A stretch of 64,000 nucleotides of DNA from Leptospira abararensis (GTDB lineage Bacteria; Spirochaetota; Leptospiria; Leptospirales; Leptospiraceae), in contig NZ_JAFFPR010000050.1 of the NCBI RefSeq assembly GCF_016918735.1, forward strand, positions 186,001 to 250,000, in the 5' to 3' direction. Shown here piece after piece: positions 56,597-64,000 of the stretch (the first letter of the stretch is position 1; every line of letters begins with the position of its first letter). A model generated the notes under the pieces. The model had not been told where the DNA came from, did not search any database, and saw only the letters and a program-made list of their open reading frames with translations. The position numbers and the translations under genes were made by a program.

Positions 56597-57576
56597 AGAT
56601 TTTTAAAATCCTTATGTCGGCTGAGTTCCTCTCGTAGACTTCGAACAAAAATATATAGTGAGTCAGCAAACATACCCAATTGGATGATTTCTTCCAATTG
56701 ATTGAGACAAGAAATAATAGATATTTTGAACTTATCTTTCTTATGGTCTGTCACCATTCGAAAGTAGGTCCCGAGTGCTTTAAAAGATCTCTGTAAGGCT
56801 TGTAGATAGAATGTATCATTGAATTTTTTTGATTGGTCTACATTCCTTTCTCGAAAGGATTTGAGCATTAAGGAGCGAAAATCCCTAGGTAAGGGATAGT
56901 AGGCATCATATAAAATCGAAGCCAAATCATATTGGGGAACTCCCATTCGAGCATCTTGAAAATCTATTAAAGCATAATCTGTATTTGGTGTGATTAAGAT
57001 ATTGCGACAATGGAAATCTCTGTGAGTAAAAACGTTAATAGGATATTTGTTTAAGTAACCTACAGTTTCTTCAATAAAGGCTTTGGCTTCATTAGATATT
57101 TCTGTTTTAATTTGAAATTGTTTTCGAAACCCTTCGAATTTTTCCAAAGTTAAGTTAGTTTCGAAACTAAGTTTTTCGGTATCAAATTTTCTGATTTTGA
57201 CTAAAGAAGGTGGATCAAGTAATTGGAGTTTTAAAATTAAATCGATAAGTATTGGAAATTTATTTTTATAATCATTTAAATTGTAAGTGCTAAAATCATT
57301 TAATCCTTCAAAACTCATAAATGTAAGCCCAAGATTTCGATTGATATCAAGAACTTTTGGAACATGAATTCCATTGGAATTTAAAAATTCAGAGATAATG
57401 ATAAAATCTTCATTTACATCTTCATCTACACAAGTTACTTCTTCTTTCCTGTTAGAAGTTGTAATGCGAAAGTATCTTCGCGTGGAAGCTTCTTCTTGTA
57501 ATGGCTCAATTTTACAATCTTTACCATAACGAGAAAAAATGAATTCTAATTGTGAGTCATTAATTCCAGGGTACAC
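56593..57576 (-). CDS. amgK: Anomeric MurNAc/GlcNAc kinase (AmgK-like)
   Basis: A 327-residue aminoglycoside-phosphotransferase-fold kinase. HRDFHCRN (185-192) is the catalytic loop and IDFQDARMGVPQYDLASIL (204-222) the metal loop, the latter very typical of AmgK. It would phosphorylate MurNAc at C1 for reuse in the cell wall. The gene pair with murU, joined by ATGA, supports the call. It begins 7 bp after the receiver-kinase gene stop. Confidence 0.83.
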   Translation of the reverse strand: MYPGINDSQLEFIFSRYGKDCKIEPLQEEASTRRYFRITTSNRKEEVTCVDEDVNEDFIIISEFLNSNGIHVPKVLDINRNLGLTFMSFEGLNDFSTYNLNDYKNKFPILIDLILKLQLLDPPSLVKIRKFDTEKLSFETNLTLEKFEGFRKQFQIKTEISNEAKAFIEETVGYLNKYPINVFTHRDFHCRNILITPNTDYALIDFQDARMGVPQYDLASILYDAYYPLPRDFRSLMLKSFRERNVDQSKKFNDTFYLQALQRSFKALGTYFRMVTDHKKDKFKISIISCLNQLEEIIQLGMFADSLYIFVRSLREELSRHKDFKNL

Positions 57577-57583
57577 TTAATAA

Positions 57584-59095
57584 CTATGATTCCATCCTTT
57601 TGGGAAAAATAAAATGAAATTTAGATCCTTTTCCTGGTGAAGATTCAATTTCTAATCGAATCTCGAAATTATCTACGATTTGTTTGACCACAAACATCCC
57701 TAGGCCTGTTCCCTTCCCAAGTTCTTTTGTTGTAAAATAAGGTTCATAAATTTTGTCTAAAGTTTCTGGTGACATACCATCGCCGTCATCGCTTATAACA
57801 AGATGAGAAAACTTTTGATCTTGGTAGGATAAAATTTCAATAGTTCCAATGTTATTAGTGGCATCAGCAGCATTAAGAAGAATGTTTGATAGTAATAATG
57901 CAAATTGATCCGAATTCATTCGAATCGGAATGTCTTCTGAAGATTCCTCTCTCTTGATTTGACAATACTTTAATTTTGCTGTTTCTTTGAATACTTGAAG
58001 TACTGAAGAAATTTCGTTGTTTAGATTGAGTATTTTGGATTTTTCATTATTTGATTTTAATGATTTTCCCAGTTGTAACAAATTGGATGTGAGTGCTCTT
58101 AATTTTTCTGTTTGGTTCAGGGTTACTTTTAATGCTCGGTCTTTAAGCATTGTATCAGCATTTTCTCTAGAAGCCATTTCTACGAATCCTTGGATCGCAG
58201 TTAGGGAGTTGTTGATCTCATGACCAATGCTTGCTGCCACTACGGATAAAAAAGCTCGGCGTTCCGAATGAATCAGCTGTTCTACCATTGCTTTCTTTTG
58301 AGTCACATCTCTAATGACACCAGTGTAATACATGTCTCCATCTAAACTATAAGAACAAATTGCGATGTCGGCTAAAAAAGTGGATAAATCGGAACGTAAT
58401 AATGTTACATCAGATAGTTGCAGGGTGGATTTATTTTTTTCTTCACTGAGGACCTTAGATACCTGCGCCATATACTTTTGCATTTTATTTTCGGTAAATA
58501 AAATTCTCACTGATTGACCAATTAGGTCTATTGGAGCCCGAAACAGAAGCATATCGAAACTTGCTTTATTTGCTGATACTATTGTCAGTTTCGAATCAAT
58601 AGTGATTACAGCATCCGAAGTTGCATTCAATATGGCTGCGTTTTGTCGGTTTAAATCTAAATTTTGAGTACGGAGAGCTTTTTCCAATTTCTCAGATAAC
58701 ATTAGTTTTTCTAAATCAGAATCTTTTTGATTTTTTACTTCTAATGCTCGCTTAACAACGGATAAAATCTGAGTTCTATCCACTGGTTTGGATATATATT
58801 CAAAAGCATGGTAACGAATGGCAGATTCGGCAGAGGAAAGGTTTGGATTTCCAGTAATCAAAATCACCGGTAAATTAATATTTTTTTCCGCAATAAACTT
58901 TGTGAAATCAATGCCTGACATTCCAGACATTAGAATATCAGAAATTACTACGGAAAAAGTTTCACCAGCGGATATTCTTTGGATGGCTTCCGAAGCAGAC
59001 TCAGCGAGTTCGATTTGATAACCTTCGCGCGACAGAACTCTTTTTAAGGCAATTCGAATGTCTTCTTCATCATCTACTATTAAAATCTTATCCAT
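57584..59095 (-). CDS. Histidine kinase with N-terminal receiver (REC-PAS-HisKA-HATPase)
   Basis: A 503-residue soluble signalling protein. Residues 1-120 are a receiver with D53 as acceptor and K103 in YISKPVD; a PAS domain (about 150-270) follows, then HisKA with H292 in GHEINNS and the HATPase with NILLNAADA, DDGDGM and GKGTGLGM. The receiver in front suggests a phosphorelay: the neighbouring PAS kinase may phosphorylate it and thereby tune its kinase domain. It overlaps that kinase gene by 8 bp. Confidence 0.9.
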   Translation of the reverse strand: MDKILIVDDEEDIRIALKRVLSREGYQIELAESASEAIQRISAGETFSVVISDILMSGMSGIDFTKFIAEKNINLPVILITGNPNLSSAESAIRYHAFEYISKPVDRTQILSVVKRALEVKNQKDSDLEKLMLSEKLEKALRTQNLDLNRQNAAILNATSDAVITIDSKLTIVSANKASFDMLLFRAPIDLIGQSVRILFTENKMQKYMAQVSKVLSEEKNKSTLQLSDVTLLRSDLSTFLADIAICSYSLDGDMYYTGVIRDVTQKKAMVEQLIHSERRAFLSVVAASIGHEINNSLTAIQGFVEMASRENADTMLKDRALKVTLNQTEKLRALTSNLLQLGKSLKSNNEKSKILNLNNEISSVLQVFKETAKLKYCQIKREESSEDIPIRMNSDQFALLLSNILLNAADATNNIGTIEILSYQDQKFSHLVISDDGDGMSPETLDKIYEPYFTTKELGKGTGLGMFVVKQIVDNFEIRLEIESSPGKGSKFHFIFPKRMES

Positions 59096-60878
59096 TGTCC
59101 TCTGTATGAGCAGGCAGGTAAATCTCTACCTTTGTTCCTGTTCCTTCCTTTGTCTTAATATAGATTTCTCCACCATGTTCAGCGATGATCTTTTTTGAGA
59201 TAGAAAGTCCCAAACCAGTTCCTTGTTTATTTCTTCTCGTTGTAAATAAAGGTAAAAAAACTTTTTCCAAAGTTTCATCATCGATCCCAGGCCCATTGTC
59301 TTCTACTGAAAAAACAACCCATTCTTTTTTCTGATTTTTAACTAAATCAATTCCCAATTCAATTTTTGGAAATTGTCTCGCGGTCTCCATTTCAGAAAGT
59401 GCGTTGATGGAGTTTACCACACAATTAATTAATACCTGCTCAATTTCTTGCCACCGAACAAAAATTCCTGGTAAATTTGGACCAGCATGGCGTGTAAAAT
59501 TGATATTTTTCTTTCGGCAACTGACTTCAACAAGTTCGCTGGTGCGAACCAAAATATAATAAGGAGAAACAAAATCCCGATTGGGACTTTCCATCCTGCC
59601 TAAATCAAGTAATGATTTTACTAAATCACGAATTCGTAAATTTGCTGATTCGATTTTTTTCAGAATGTTTCTGCGTTCATTTGGATCCGATTCTTCGACC
59701 GTAATCAAATCGTCCAAATATAAAAGGGCACTTTGTAGTGGATTGTTGATTTCGTGGGCAAGCCCAGCTGCAATTTCACCAATGCTTGCAAATTTCATAG
59801 ATTCGATGAGTTGCCTATCCATTCGTTTTGCTTCGGTAATATCAGAAAAAACCAACATAATTTTTTTATCATTTGGATTGTCTCGCCTAACTGGTATGAA
59901 GCGAATCTCGAATGTTCGTTCGTCTCCGAGTAGAACATATTCAAATTCGGTTGTTTGTATAGTTTGATTTTCAACAACTGAATGTAAAACATTCATCAAT
60001 TTGAATTTCATTTTTTCATCAAAAAAATGGAAAATACCTTCACCAACTTCAAATGCAAAAACTTGAAATAATAAAAATTTAAAAATAGGAGCAATTTCTA
60101 ATATGATGGCATCTTGATTGATAATCACAAAACCATTATTCATGGTAGCAAAAAAAGTTCTTAATTTGTCTTCACCATATTTTAGAATCCGTTCTGCATT
60201 TTGTAACTCAGAAAGATCTAAGAAGAGTATGGTAATTCCATTTGGTTTTCCTTTGTCTGTGGTAATAAAACTTTGTAATTGGAAAGTGGTCTTTTCCCCT
60301 GCCTGAGATTCTAATTCTAAAATACGTTTTGTATCCCGAACCGAAATTTCATTTTTGAATTCTTCTGGCAGAAAAAGAATATCTGACAGTTGGTAAGATT
60401 GAATTTGTTCGGAGGATAACCGAAAAAAATGGATCAACGGAAGATTTGCATAAAGCAATTTTCCATTGAGATCGGCCTGAAGAAAAGGAATCTCCAAATC
60501 ATCATTAATCTCTGATTGTTTGTTTGCGAATTCATGATTCCAATGGATGGTAATGGAATAAATTTCAGTAGTAGAATCAAAGAATTCTCTTAGAGAGGAA
60601 AACTGAACGGAAACAGGAATCTTTTCTAGTTTTTGATTTTTGAGGAACCATTTGTATTCACTGTTGGATTGTGGGTGGGCATTGATTTCCGAAATTAAAA
60701 GTTCGTGATCACAAAAGATATTTTGGATTTCTAAAGAATTGGAGTTTTTAAGTTCCAATCTTTCAACAGAGCTTTCATCGATATAAAGAATTTGTTTGGA
60801 TTTAAGATCGACGAAAACCAATCCATTCTGGGAATGGGAGAGAAGCTGCGATAGTCTTTCAATTTTTGAATTCAACAT
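59088..60878 (-). CDS. PAS-domain sensor histidine kinase
   Basis: A 596-residue soluble kinase with three PAS-like units (about 10-115, 130-225, 235-350), HisKA with H375 in AHEINNPLQ, and the HATPase with EDNGPGID and GTGLGLSISKKI. It has no membrane helix, so it senses a cytosolic signal. No heme or flavin motif was recognised. It is first in an operon with the receiver-kinase, amgK and murU genes, all closely spaced. Confidence 0.9.
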   Translation of the reverse strand: MLNSKIERLSQLLSHSQNGLVFVDLKSKQILYIDESSVERLELKNSNSLEIQNIFCDHELLISEINAHPQSNSEYKWFLKNQKLEKIPVSVQFSSLREFFDSTTEIYSITIHWNHEFANKQSEINDDLEIPFLQADLNGKLLYANLPLIHFFRLSSEQIQSYQLSDILFLPEEFKNEISVRDTKRILELESQAGEKTTFQLQSFITTDKGKPNGITILFLDLSELQNAERILKYGEDKLRTFFATMNNGFVIINQDAIILEIAPIFKFLLFQVFAFEVGEGIFHFFDEKMKFKLMNVLHSVVENQTIQTTEFEYVLLGDERTFEIRFIPVRRDNPNDKKIMLVFSDITEAKRMDRQLIESMKFASIGEIAAGLAHEINNPLQSALLYLDDLITVEESDPNERRNILKKIESANLRIRDLVKSLLDLGRMESPNRDFVSPYYILVRTSELVEVSCRKKNINFTRHAGPNLPGIFVRWQEIEQVLINCVVNSINALSEMETARQFPKIELGIDLVKNQKKEWVVFSVEDNGPGIDDETLEKVFLPLFTTRRNKQGTGLGLSISKKIIAEHGGEIYIKTKEGTGTKVEIYLPAHTEDNG

Positions 60879-60939
60879 TATGATTAAATACGTTTACCGA
60901 AGCCTTTTTCGAAACTATCAATCCCAGAGACGTAAATCA

Positions 60940-61749
60940 ATGAAAAATATGGGTGGAATTCCCTGTTTCGTTGATATGGGCGGACATAAAATCTTTTATT
61001 GGAAATTTGGAAATGGCAACCAAAAACCAATCGTTTTTTTGCATGGATTACTCGATGAAAGTTTCGGTTTTCGCAGGGTCATAAAAGAACTGTTAAATGA
61101 TGGTTTTCCGCTTTATGTATTTGATTTACCGGGATATGGAAGAAGTAAATTACCTTTAGTAAAATATTTATACCAAATTGATGTTTGGGCAGACTTACTT
61201 CTTGAGTGTTTTCAAAAATTAGAACTAAAAGACATTTATTTAGTCGGACACTCGATGGGAGGTCTTACTTCTCAACATTTAGTTTTGCAAGATATTCAGA
61301 AAAGAGTTAAGAAATTAATTCTTTTAGCTCCTGGTGGGATTCCTCATCCAGAACGTGAAAGGATGCGTAAAATCCTTTTTCCTAAAACAGAAAAGCAGGT
61401 AATTTTACTTCTACGTTATCTTTATGGAGAGGAATTTCCCGAACCGGGATTTTTATTTCGCAATACACTCGTTACCATCTGGAATGAAAGACCAAACGAG
61501 TATTTACAGGAAAATACCCTGCGCCGAGAAGATGAGATTTTTTTTGATTCAAAAATGAAAGGAATTCAAATTCCAACTTTGATTTTGGCCGGTGCGGAAG
61601 ATGAAATCACACCGCCCTTTATGATGAAAAAAATGAAATCTTATATTAAAAAAAGTAAACTTATTTGGATACCGAAAGTAAGGCATGCAATCCATTTGGA
61701 AAAACCAGAGATTGTCGCAAATAATATCAGAATATTCTATAATTCTTAA
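60940..61749 (+). CDS. Alpha/beta hydrolase
   Basis: A 269-residue cytosolic hydrolase of the esterase/haloperoxidase type. FLHGLLDE is the oxyanion loop, GHSMGG the elbow with the catalytic Ser, and GAEDEITPP and VRHAIHLEKPE carry the likely Asp and His. The substrate is unknown. The start MKNMGG was chosen because it leaves a normal gap to the divergent kinase gene; ATG at 60880, 20 codons earlier, is also possible. It converges on the ferredoxin gene with no gap. Confidence 0.82.
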   Translation: MKNMGGIPCFVDMGGHKIFYWKFGNGNQKPIVFLHGLLDESFGFRRVIKELLNDGFPLYVFDLPGYGRSKLPLVKYLYQIDVWADLLLECFQKLELKDIYLVGHSMGGLTSQHLVLQDIQKRVKKLILLAPGGIPHPERERMRKILFPKTEKQVILLLRYLYGEEFPEPGFLFRNTLVTIWNERPNEYLQENTLRREDEIFFDSKMKGIQIPTLILAGAEDEITPPFMMKKMKSYIKKSKLIWIPKVRHAIHLEKPEIVANNIRIFYNS

Positions 61750-61983
61750 TTATTCTCCATCGTCGCCAATTGCGTCTACGGGACACATTGCCATGGCTGC
61801 TTTTGCCTGTTTTTCTTCATTCGGGTTAGTTGGTTGTTTTTTGAAAAAAATATGACTTTCGTCAGAACTATACTCCAAAAGGTTGGGGGCTTCCTTAATA
61901 CAGTCGTTACAAGGCACACAGGTCTGGTCGACATAGTATTTTCCTGGGACATTTTCGGGTTGTTTGATACTTTTATCAGCCAT
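61750..61983 (-). CDS. Single-cluster 4Fe-4S ferredoxin
   Basis: A 77-residue ferredoxin. C22, C25, C28 and C67 (CVPCNDC and MCPVDAI) provide the four ligands for one [4Fe-4S] cluster, as in Thermotoga/Desulfovibrio-type monocluster ferredoxins. It should be a small cytosolic electron carrier. The partner enzyme is not encoded here. It is divergent from the receiver gene, 49 bp apart. Confidence 0.88.
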   Translation of the reverse strand: MADKSIKQPENVPGKYYVDQTCVPCNDCIKEAPNLLEYSSDESHIFFKKQPTNPNEEKQAKAAMAMCPVDAIGDDGE

Positions 61984-62032
61984 AGAGTATTTTTACTTTT
62001 TAACAGACCCCCCCTTATAAAATAAAGCATAT

Positions 62033-62398
62033 ATGACGAAAAAGAACATCCTCATCGTCGAGGATGAACCCTTCCTCGGACTCAATATCAAACAGAAAAT
62101 CGAATCCTTTGGTTTTCATGTGATTGCAGTTGTACCTTCTGGGGATGAGGCCTTCCAAATAGTTTCGGAAAAAGTTCCGGATCTTATCCTAATGGATATC
62201 AATCTAGAAGGGTCATTGGATGGAATTGACACAGCCGAATCATTGAGAGAACAATTCTCTGTTCCAGTTTTATTTTTGACGGGATTTTTAGATGAAGCTG
62301 CCAAACAGAGAATCAATCAAAACCCATCGTATGCATACTTGATGAAACCATTTACCACTGACCAATTAAAGGAAGCTGTGTCCGGTTTTACCGTTTAA
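62033..62398 (+). CDS. Single-domain response regulator
   Basis: A 121-residue CheY-like receiver with acidic pair E10/D11/E12, phospho-acceptor D55 (LILMDINLEGS), the LTGF switch Thr and K105 in YLMKPF. The LEGSLDGI insertion after the acceptor is common in receivers paired with PAS kinases. It has no output domain. The cognate kinase may be one of the two kinases 2-4 kb away (inference). Confidence 0.9.
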   Translation: MTKKNILIVEDEPFLGLNIKQKIESFGFHVIAVVPSGDEAFQIVSEKVPDLILMDINLEGSLDGIDTAESLREQFSVPVLFLTGFLDEAAKQRINQNPSYAYLMKPFTTDQLKEAVSGFTV

Positions 62399-62409
62399 GT
62401 TTTTTCGGC

Positions 62410-63177
62410 TTACCCTTTCCATTCCCATCGAATCAAAAATTCTCGATTCCCATCAGCACCTTGGATGGGAGATTCCGCTAGTCCTAGAAATTTAAGGTTA
62501 GAATCTAATCTTTTAATCTTACGCCATATGTTACGTATCGTATAGCCAATCTTATGCGAATCTTTGAGCACTCCCCGATCCAATTGTGATGGATGGACTT
62601 CAAATTGTGGTTTGAATAAAGATATCCCTTGCCAAACAATCTTGGGACTGGATTGAAATAAAGTGACGAGTGATCCAAAAACGGGCACAAGCGATATAAA
62701 ACTTAAATCCATTGTGATCCAAGTTTCTGGTGTCAGAGGTTCCAACTGGGTTATAGTGAGGTCTTTTAAATGGGTACGGTCAAAAACTGTGACTTTGGGA
62801 TCATTGGCAATTTTTTGTGCTAATTGCCCATACCCAACATCCACTGCGATGACACGAGAGGCCCCTTTTTCTAATAGCACCTGACAAAATCCGCCTGTGG
62901 AAGAACCTAAATCAATACAGGTTTTGTTTTGAACATTGGCATCTGAAAAGGATTCGAAAGCACCAAGAAGTTTGTAAGCTCCTCGAGATACATAGGTTTT
63001 GATTTTTTCTTTGATACGAACAAGATCTTTAGGTGCTATGTTGGTTCCCACTTTGGAAATCACCACATCGTTTACAAGGACGGAGCCAGATAGAACCAAC
63101 GATTGGGCAAATTTTAAGTCAATCGCATAACCTTCGCGAACGAGGTATTCATCCAGTCTAATTTTTTCTTTCGGCAA
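62410..63177 (-). CDS. tlyA: TlyA-family rRNA 2'-O-methyltransferase (haemolysin A family)
   Basis: A 255-residue protein: an S4 RNA-binding domain (about 5-65), the YVSRGAYKL linker, then a FtsJ-like methyltransferase with LGSSTGGFCQVLLEKGA (SAM site) and LFKPQFE. TlyA methylates 16S and 23S rRNA and confers capreomycin sensitivity in other bacteria; the haemolysin label is historical. It overlaps the end of ispA by 20 bp, so both are co-transcribed. Confidence 0.93.
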   Translation of the reverse strand: MPKEKIRLDEYLVREGYAIDLKFAQSLVLSGSVLVNDVVISKVGTNIAPKDLVRIKEKIKTYVSRGAYKLLGAFESFSDANVQNKTCIDLGSSTGGFCQVLLEKGASRVIAVDVGYGQLAQKIANDPKVTVFDRTHLKDLTITQLEPLTPETWITMDLSFISLVPVFGSLVTLFQSSPKIVWQGISLFKPQFEVHPSQLDRGVLKDSHKIGYTIRNIWRKIKRLDSNLKFLGLAESPIQGADGNREFLIRWEWKG

Positions 63178-64000
63178 TGTATTTGGGCAATCCTAAAAAG
63201 AATTCATTATTTAGGGAAGGAAAGTCGGAAACAAGAGAAATTGCCCGAGTGACAGATTCATTCCTTAATCTTTTGGCTGTTTCCATACCGTAAAGGCCTG
63301 GATAAGTAAGTTTGCCGGCTTTGGCATCTTTGCCAGGAGTTTTTCCAAGTTCCTCTAGATTGCCTTCCACATCCAGAATGTCATCTGTGATTTGAAATAA
63401 TAAACCAATTTCTTTCGCATAACGAGAAATAACTGCCTCTCGTTCTTTCCAATCGGGTCGGAGTCGGTTTCCCAAAAGAAAGGATGCTTCAATCAAAGCA
63501 CCGGTTTTTTTTTCATGGATGGATGTGAGTCTGGATTCTTTGTCTTTCGTGCTCGGATTTTTTTCTTCTTCTATATCTTCCATTTGCCCAAGGATCATCC
63601 CCTGAATGCCCGCACCTTGGTGTAGGATTTGAATGGTATCACGAATTGCATTGGGGTCTGCGGTCTTAATTAAAGACAACAAATAGAAACTAAGGGAATT
63701 GAGTGTATCACCAGCAAGGATAGCCGTAGCCTCATCAAATTGGATGTGGCAAGTAGGCAAACCACGCCGGGTATCATCATTGTCCATGGCAGGCAAGTCA
63801 TCATGGATCAAAGAATAAGTATGAATGCATTCCACAGCAAGAGAAGCCAAATAAATAGACTTATGATCCTGAAGATTGACTTCTAACGGGAGTTCATCCG
63901 GATTAAAAAAAGAATTGATTACAAAAATTGGTCGGATTCGTTTTCCACCTGCCTGAAGACTATACAAACATGCGTCTGTTATGCGAGTGTTGGGAGAAAA
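63158..64000 (-). CDS. ispA: Polyprenyl (farnesyl/geranylgeranyl) diphosphate synthase (5' end outside window)
   Basis: 280 residues are visible and the frame stays open to the window edge; a TTG at 63967 is in frame but the conserved SLQAGGKRIRP block directly after it shows that the N-terminus lies beyond. The first Asp-rich motif is DDLPAMDND and the second DDILD in QITDDILDVEG. It condenses IPP with allylic diphosphates for quinones and carrier lipids. The chain length, and so the name ispA against other prenyl synthases, is not certain. Confidence 0.88.
   Translation of the reverse strand, partial: FSPNTRITDACLYSLQAGGKRIRPIFVINSFFNPDELPLEVNLQDHKSIYLASLAVECIHTYSLIHDDLPAMDNDDTRRGLPTCHIQFDEATAILAGDTLNSLSFYLLSLIKTADPNAIRDTIQILHQGAGIQGMILGQMEDIEEEKNPSTKDKESRLTSIHEKKTGALIEASFLLGNRLRPDWKEREAVISRYAKEIGLLFQITDDILDVEGNLEELGKTPGKDAKAGKLTYPGLYGMETAKRLRNESVTRAISLVSDFPSLNNEFFLGLPKYIAERKN

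Overview
The window reads as chromosome of a Leptospira species (Spirochaetes). It is AT-rich and densely coded on both strands, with frequent 1-14 bp overlaps. Several lipoproteins have leptospiral-style lipoboxes ending in Cys. The repertoire is typical of the genus: STAS proteins, PAS histidine kinases, free-standing receivers, a REC-like/EAL-like pair, a DUF4139 protein, and an HflX with the long N-terminal extension. The GH42 beta-galactosidase, galactokinase and detoxification genes suggest an environmental (saprophytic-clade) species, but this is an inference from gene content. No rRNA, tRNA, insertion sequence, prophage or CRISPR array was seen.

Layout. 1-5.7 kb: tsaE (cut by the window edge) and hslO on the minus strand, divergent from a GH42 glycosidase, an unknown gene, an inositol-monophosphatase-family gene and sodB. 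5.8-15.8 kb: trpE-trpG, two envelope genes on the minus strand, a SHOCT lipoprotein, cysE, an M50 protease/beta-propeller/lipoprotein operon and a DegT-type aminotransferase. 16-23.5 kb: a long adenosine-deaminase-family protein, then an accessory-looking cassette. In it an AraC regulator is divergent from five genes: two aldo-keto reductases, two exported alpha/beta hydrolases, and an exported double-CMD-cupin fusion. 23.6-27.7 kb: a minus-strand group (YdcF/SanA-like, SnoaL-like, ArsN2-like acetyltransferase, membrane protein), a plus-strand extradiol dioxygenase-carboxylesterase pair, and a 570 bp gene-free stretch. 27.7-37.6 kb: purB, a FabG-like reductase, an M23 protein, an enoyl-CoA hydratase, a pseudo-receiver and EAL-like protein, a GlsB-type protein, yebC and an acyl-CoA dehydrogenase. 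37.6-48.5 kb: pabA-msbA-receiver, a HEAT-repeat lipoprotein, hflX, STAS, hom, and a small envelope group. 48.5-64 kb: a MarR regulator, an FAD oxidoreductase, a DUF4139 protein, mtnP, STAS, galK, pgi, the amgK-murU recycling pair, two overlapping histidine kinases, a hydrolase, a ferredoxin, a receiver, tlyA and ispA (cut at the right edge).

The most notable signal joins two loci 23 kb apart. The promoter of the dioxygenase-esterase pair and the promoter of the marR-type gene carry the same 18-bp near-palindrome (TAGTTTGATATTAAACTA), read in the same direction relative to each gene. This looks like an autoregulated, MhqR-like quinone/electrophile regulon. Other points of interest are the exported oxidoreductase/hydrolase cassette, an hflX with no ordinary start codon at its conserved N-terminus, a complete AmgK-MurU pair, a receiver lacking its phospho-acceptor Asp, and probable leaderless promoters for cysE and marR.
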